64,000 nt of DNA from positions 123,095 to 187,094 of the forward strand of contig CAUYUJ010016892.1 of assembly GCA_963575745.1 (NCBI GenBank), written 5' to 3'. Under the pieces are notes generated by a model. That model saw only the letters and a program-made list of their open reading frames with translations, made no database searches and was not told the origin of the DNA. Below, piece after piece: positions 62,450-64,000 of this stretch. Source of the stretch: Prorocentrum cordatum (Eukaryota > Sar > Dinophyceae > Prorocentrales > Prorocentraceae). Both the position numbers and the translations under genes were made by a program. Within the stretch, counting starts at the first letter, position 1, and each line of letters begins with the position of its first letter.

Positions 62450-62575
62450 CCGCGGAAGGGCGGCGGAAGGTCGGCGGAAGTGAAACGAGGTCGCGTCCGC
62501 CGGCGGAAGCCGGCGAAAGCCGGCGGAAGCCGGCAGAAGCCGGTGGAAGGCTGGCGGAAGGCGGCGGAAGTAAAA
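62450..62575. repeat. GCCGGCGGAA minisatellite
   Basis: About ten units of 8-10 bp such as GCCGGCGGAAGCCGGCAGAA. Confidence 0.9.
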
Positions 62576-63196
62576 GATGCGCCCCCCAGTGATTAAAAAG
62601 TGTTTTTTGGTCCAGGGTTTCCGGAATCCGCCAGTGAGGGGCCATTCGGGCGGGGGTCCTTGGGGTTGGTCTCAGCTCATGTGCCCAGCCGCTCCCCCGC
62701 CCTTCCAGCCTCGTTTTTCTGTGCTAGGATCCCGCCCTGGGCATTTTGCAGATGTGGAGGATTCCATGGCCACAGGCATTCTGGATTGTGCCCTGAGGGC
62801 TCAGCCCACCTGTGCGCCGCCTGTGTCCCAGCTTCCCGCGCTTGGTCGCGTGGTCTTGGTTCCTCATTCTGGCCTCCTTGGTTGGTGTCTCTCTGACGTG
62901 TCTGCCACCGCCTGAGATCAGTCATCCGTCCAGCCTGCCTGCACTTTCGTCGTGCTGTGATTCATGCACCTTTTCCATGTTGCAGGGCACGATTGACTGG
63001 AACAGAAGGAACCTCCTCCTCCTCCTCCTCCTCCTCCTTCGTTCTCCTCCTCCTCCTTCTCCTCCTCCTCCTCCTCCTCCTTCCTCTTTCTCGTCGTCGT
63101 CGTCGTTTTCGTCGTCCTCGTGATTGGCGTTGAGCATCGGACTTCTGCGGCGGCCTTGGGGCCTTTGGGGCCCTCCTCGGTGTACCCGTGCGGAAG
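62576..63196. other. Intron, no gene recognised
   Basis: Mixed sequence, then a (CTC)n pyrimidine tract at 63010-63085 about 110 bp ahead of the exon g acceptor. Confidence 0.5.
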
Positions 63197-63319
63197 GTGC
63201 TCGCGGGCCACGTGCACTTCCCGCCGTCCGTCGGCGCCCGGGCGCGCGACCTGGTGAGGCAGTTCTTGACCTTCGAGCCGGAGCTGCGCCTCGGCAACCG
63301 CCCGGCGGGGGCCGAGGAC
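63197..63319 (+). CDS. AGC protein kinase, exon g (C-lobe end)
   Basis: At least 41 codons: VLAGHVHFPPSV, ARDLVRQFLTFEPELRLGN and RPAGAED. It matches the PKA/PKG stretch IVSGKVRFP, LKDLLRNLL, D-x-x-x-RxGN and G-x-x-D near the end of the kinase core; the Arg of RLGN makes the conserved salt bridge with the APE Glu. Acceptor CGGAAG|G in phase 0 with exon f. The 3' end is uncertain: a GC donor at 63321 is possible, and the IKxHxWF continuation was not found in the window. Confidence 0.85.
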
Positions 63320-63395
63320 CGCCCATGGCCTTCCCTCCGCGGGCGCCTTCGGCGCCAGGAGGAGTTCTGCTGCATCTTGGGGGACTGCTCGAATA

Positions 63396-63567
63396 GGGGA
63401 TCGACTACGAAGCACTTACGAACAACAGCTCGAGAAAGCGACGACAGATGCACGAAAAAGATAGGACAAATACGACCCCGAACTGGATTGCTCCATCGAG
63501 TCTGATAACACTGCGTAGAATGCTTCTGAGCTCTGCGGAGCATCCTGCGCGTGTCTCGTCGATCCCC
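63396..63567. mobile_element. MITE family 2, copy 3
   Basis: Left end GGGGATCGACTAC, right end GTCGATCCCC. It begins ~75 bp after exon g. Confidence 0.7.
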
Positions 63568-63589
63568 GACGTACGGTGGGGGCCCACCC

Positions 63590-63815
63590 TGCTTGCCTCC
63601 AGGGTGCCCTGGGCTTCTTGAGTCTTGATGGTTCTGCCATGGAAAGCGTGAGGCGCTCCCGCACCAAACATCAATGGACGCCCTGGGGTTTCAGGGCTGG
63701 GTCTCTTGTGGCAGGTCTCTTGTGGTCGGGCTCGTGCTGTACTGGCGGCCCGTATTAGCAGGTCGACCCTGCCAGATCAGGGGTACCCTCGTGTCCTGTG
63801 TCTTGCGACCCTGAG
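63590..63815. repeat. Dispersed repeat X, second full copy plus adjoining segment
   Basis: TGCTTGCCTCCAGGGTGCCC, then TGGACGCCCTGGGGTTTCAG and TCTTGTGG. It continues into AGGTCGACCCTGCCAG, GGGTACCCTCGTGTCCTGTG, which is also at 61457-61505. The rest to 64000 shows nothing recognisable. Confidence 0.75.
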
Positions 63816-64000
63816 AAGGCCTTCTCCTTCTCACTTCCCCCCCTCGTTCGCCGCAGTCTTAAGCACGCACAGCAGCTTCTACGAGGATGGCCTTCCCCGA
63901 AGACGCAAAAAAACCTATCAGGAGGCGCGAGGGCTTCCGGAGAGTCCCGCCGCCTCCTGACAGGGGCCTCTCGCACGTATGTGGCAACGTGGCCCTCGCG

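Overview
The window looks like nuclear DNA of a dinoflagellate; the species cannot be named from sequence alone. Four things support this. A protein-kinase gene is cut into tiny exons by introns of up to 27 kb whose donors read GC (five) or GA (one), never GT, and whose acceptors are all AG|G. Simple-sequence arrays and inverted-repeat elements fill most of the space. The retrotransposons are Ty1/copia type with the odd HVDD or GDD reverse-transcriptase boxes. The DNA around them is very GC-rich.

Layout. 1-7.9 kb: AGT microsatellites and a triplicated block of about 1.1 kb carrying a ~120-bp tandem repeat. 7.9-35.6 kb: five exons of an AGC-type (PKA/PKG-like) kinase on the + strand, in introns full of satellites, palindromes and MITE-like elements, plus an orphan RanBP2-type zinc-finger ORF at 22.4-23.2 kb. 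35.6-57.8 kb: two nested LTR retrotransposons inside one kinase intron. 57.8-64 kb: more repeats and two further kinase exons. The kinase N-lobe and C-terminus were not found and are presumably outside the window.

Nested retrotransposons. The older element B (35641-57827, CACCC target duplication, LTRs visibly diverged, ORFs broken) was hit 8 bp downstream of its primer-binding site by the young element A (35849-51849, GAGAT duplication, 264-bp LTRs with one mismatch). A encodes, in order: Gag with a zinc knuckle; a protein with a complete-looking RNA 2'-phosphotransferase (Tpt1/KptA) domain; a RING-H2 finger; an aspartic protease; methyltransferase-like domains; integrase; reverse transcriptase; RNase H. 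Its reading frames are joined by two single in-frame stops, one -1 overlap and one UUU-UGA +1 shift site.

The most striking signal is in element A. Thirty-six copies of a 14-nt hairpin, GCNNG-GNRA-CN'N'GC, are spread through 36.3-51.5 kb. The two inner stem pairs covary, 35 of 36 loops fit the GNRA tetraloop rule, the copies lie in all three reading registers and also in the 3' noncoding DNA, and I saw none outside the element. Together with the Tpt1 domain and a chain of hairpins before the 3' LTR, this suggests an undescribed RNA-structure-based feature of this retrotransposon lineage.
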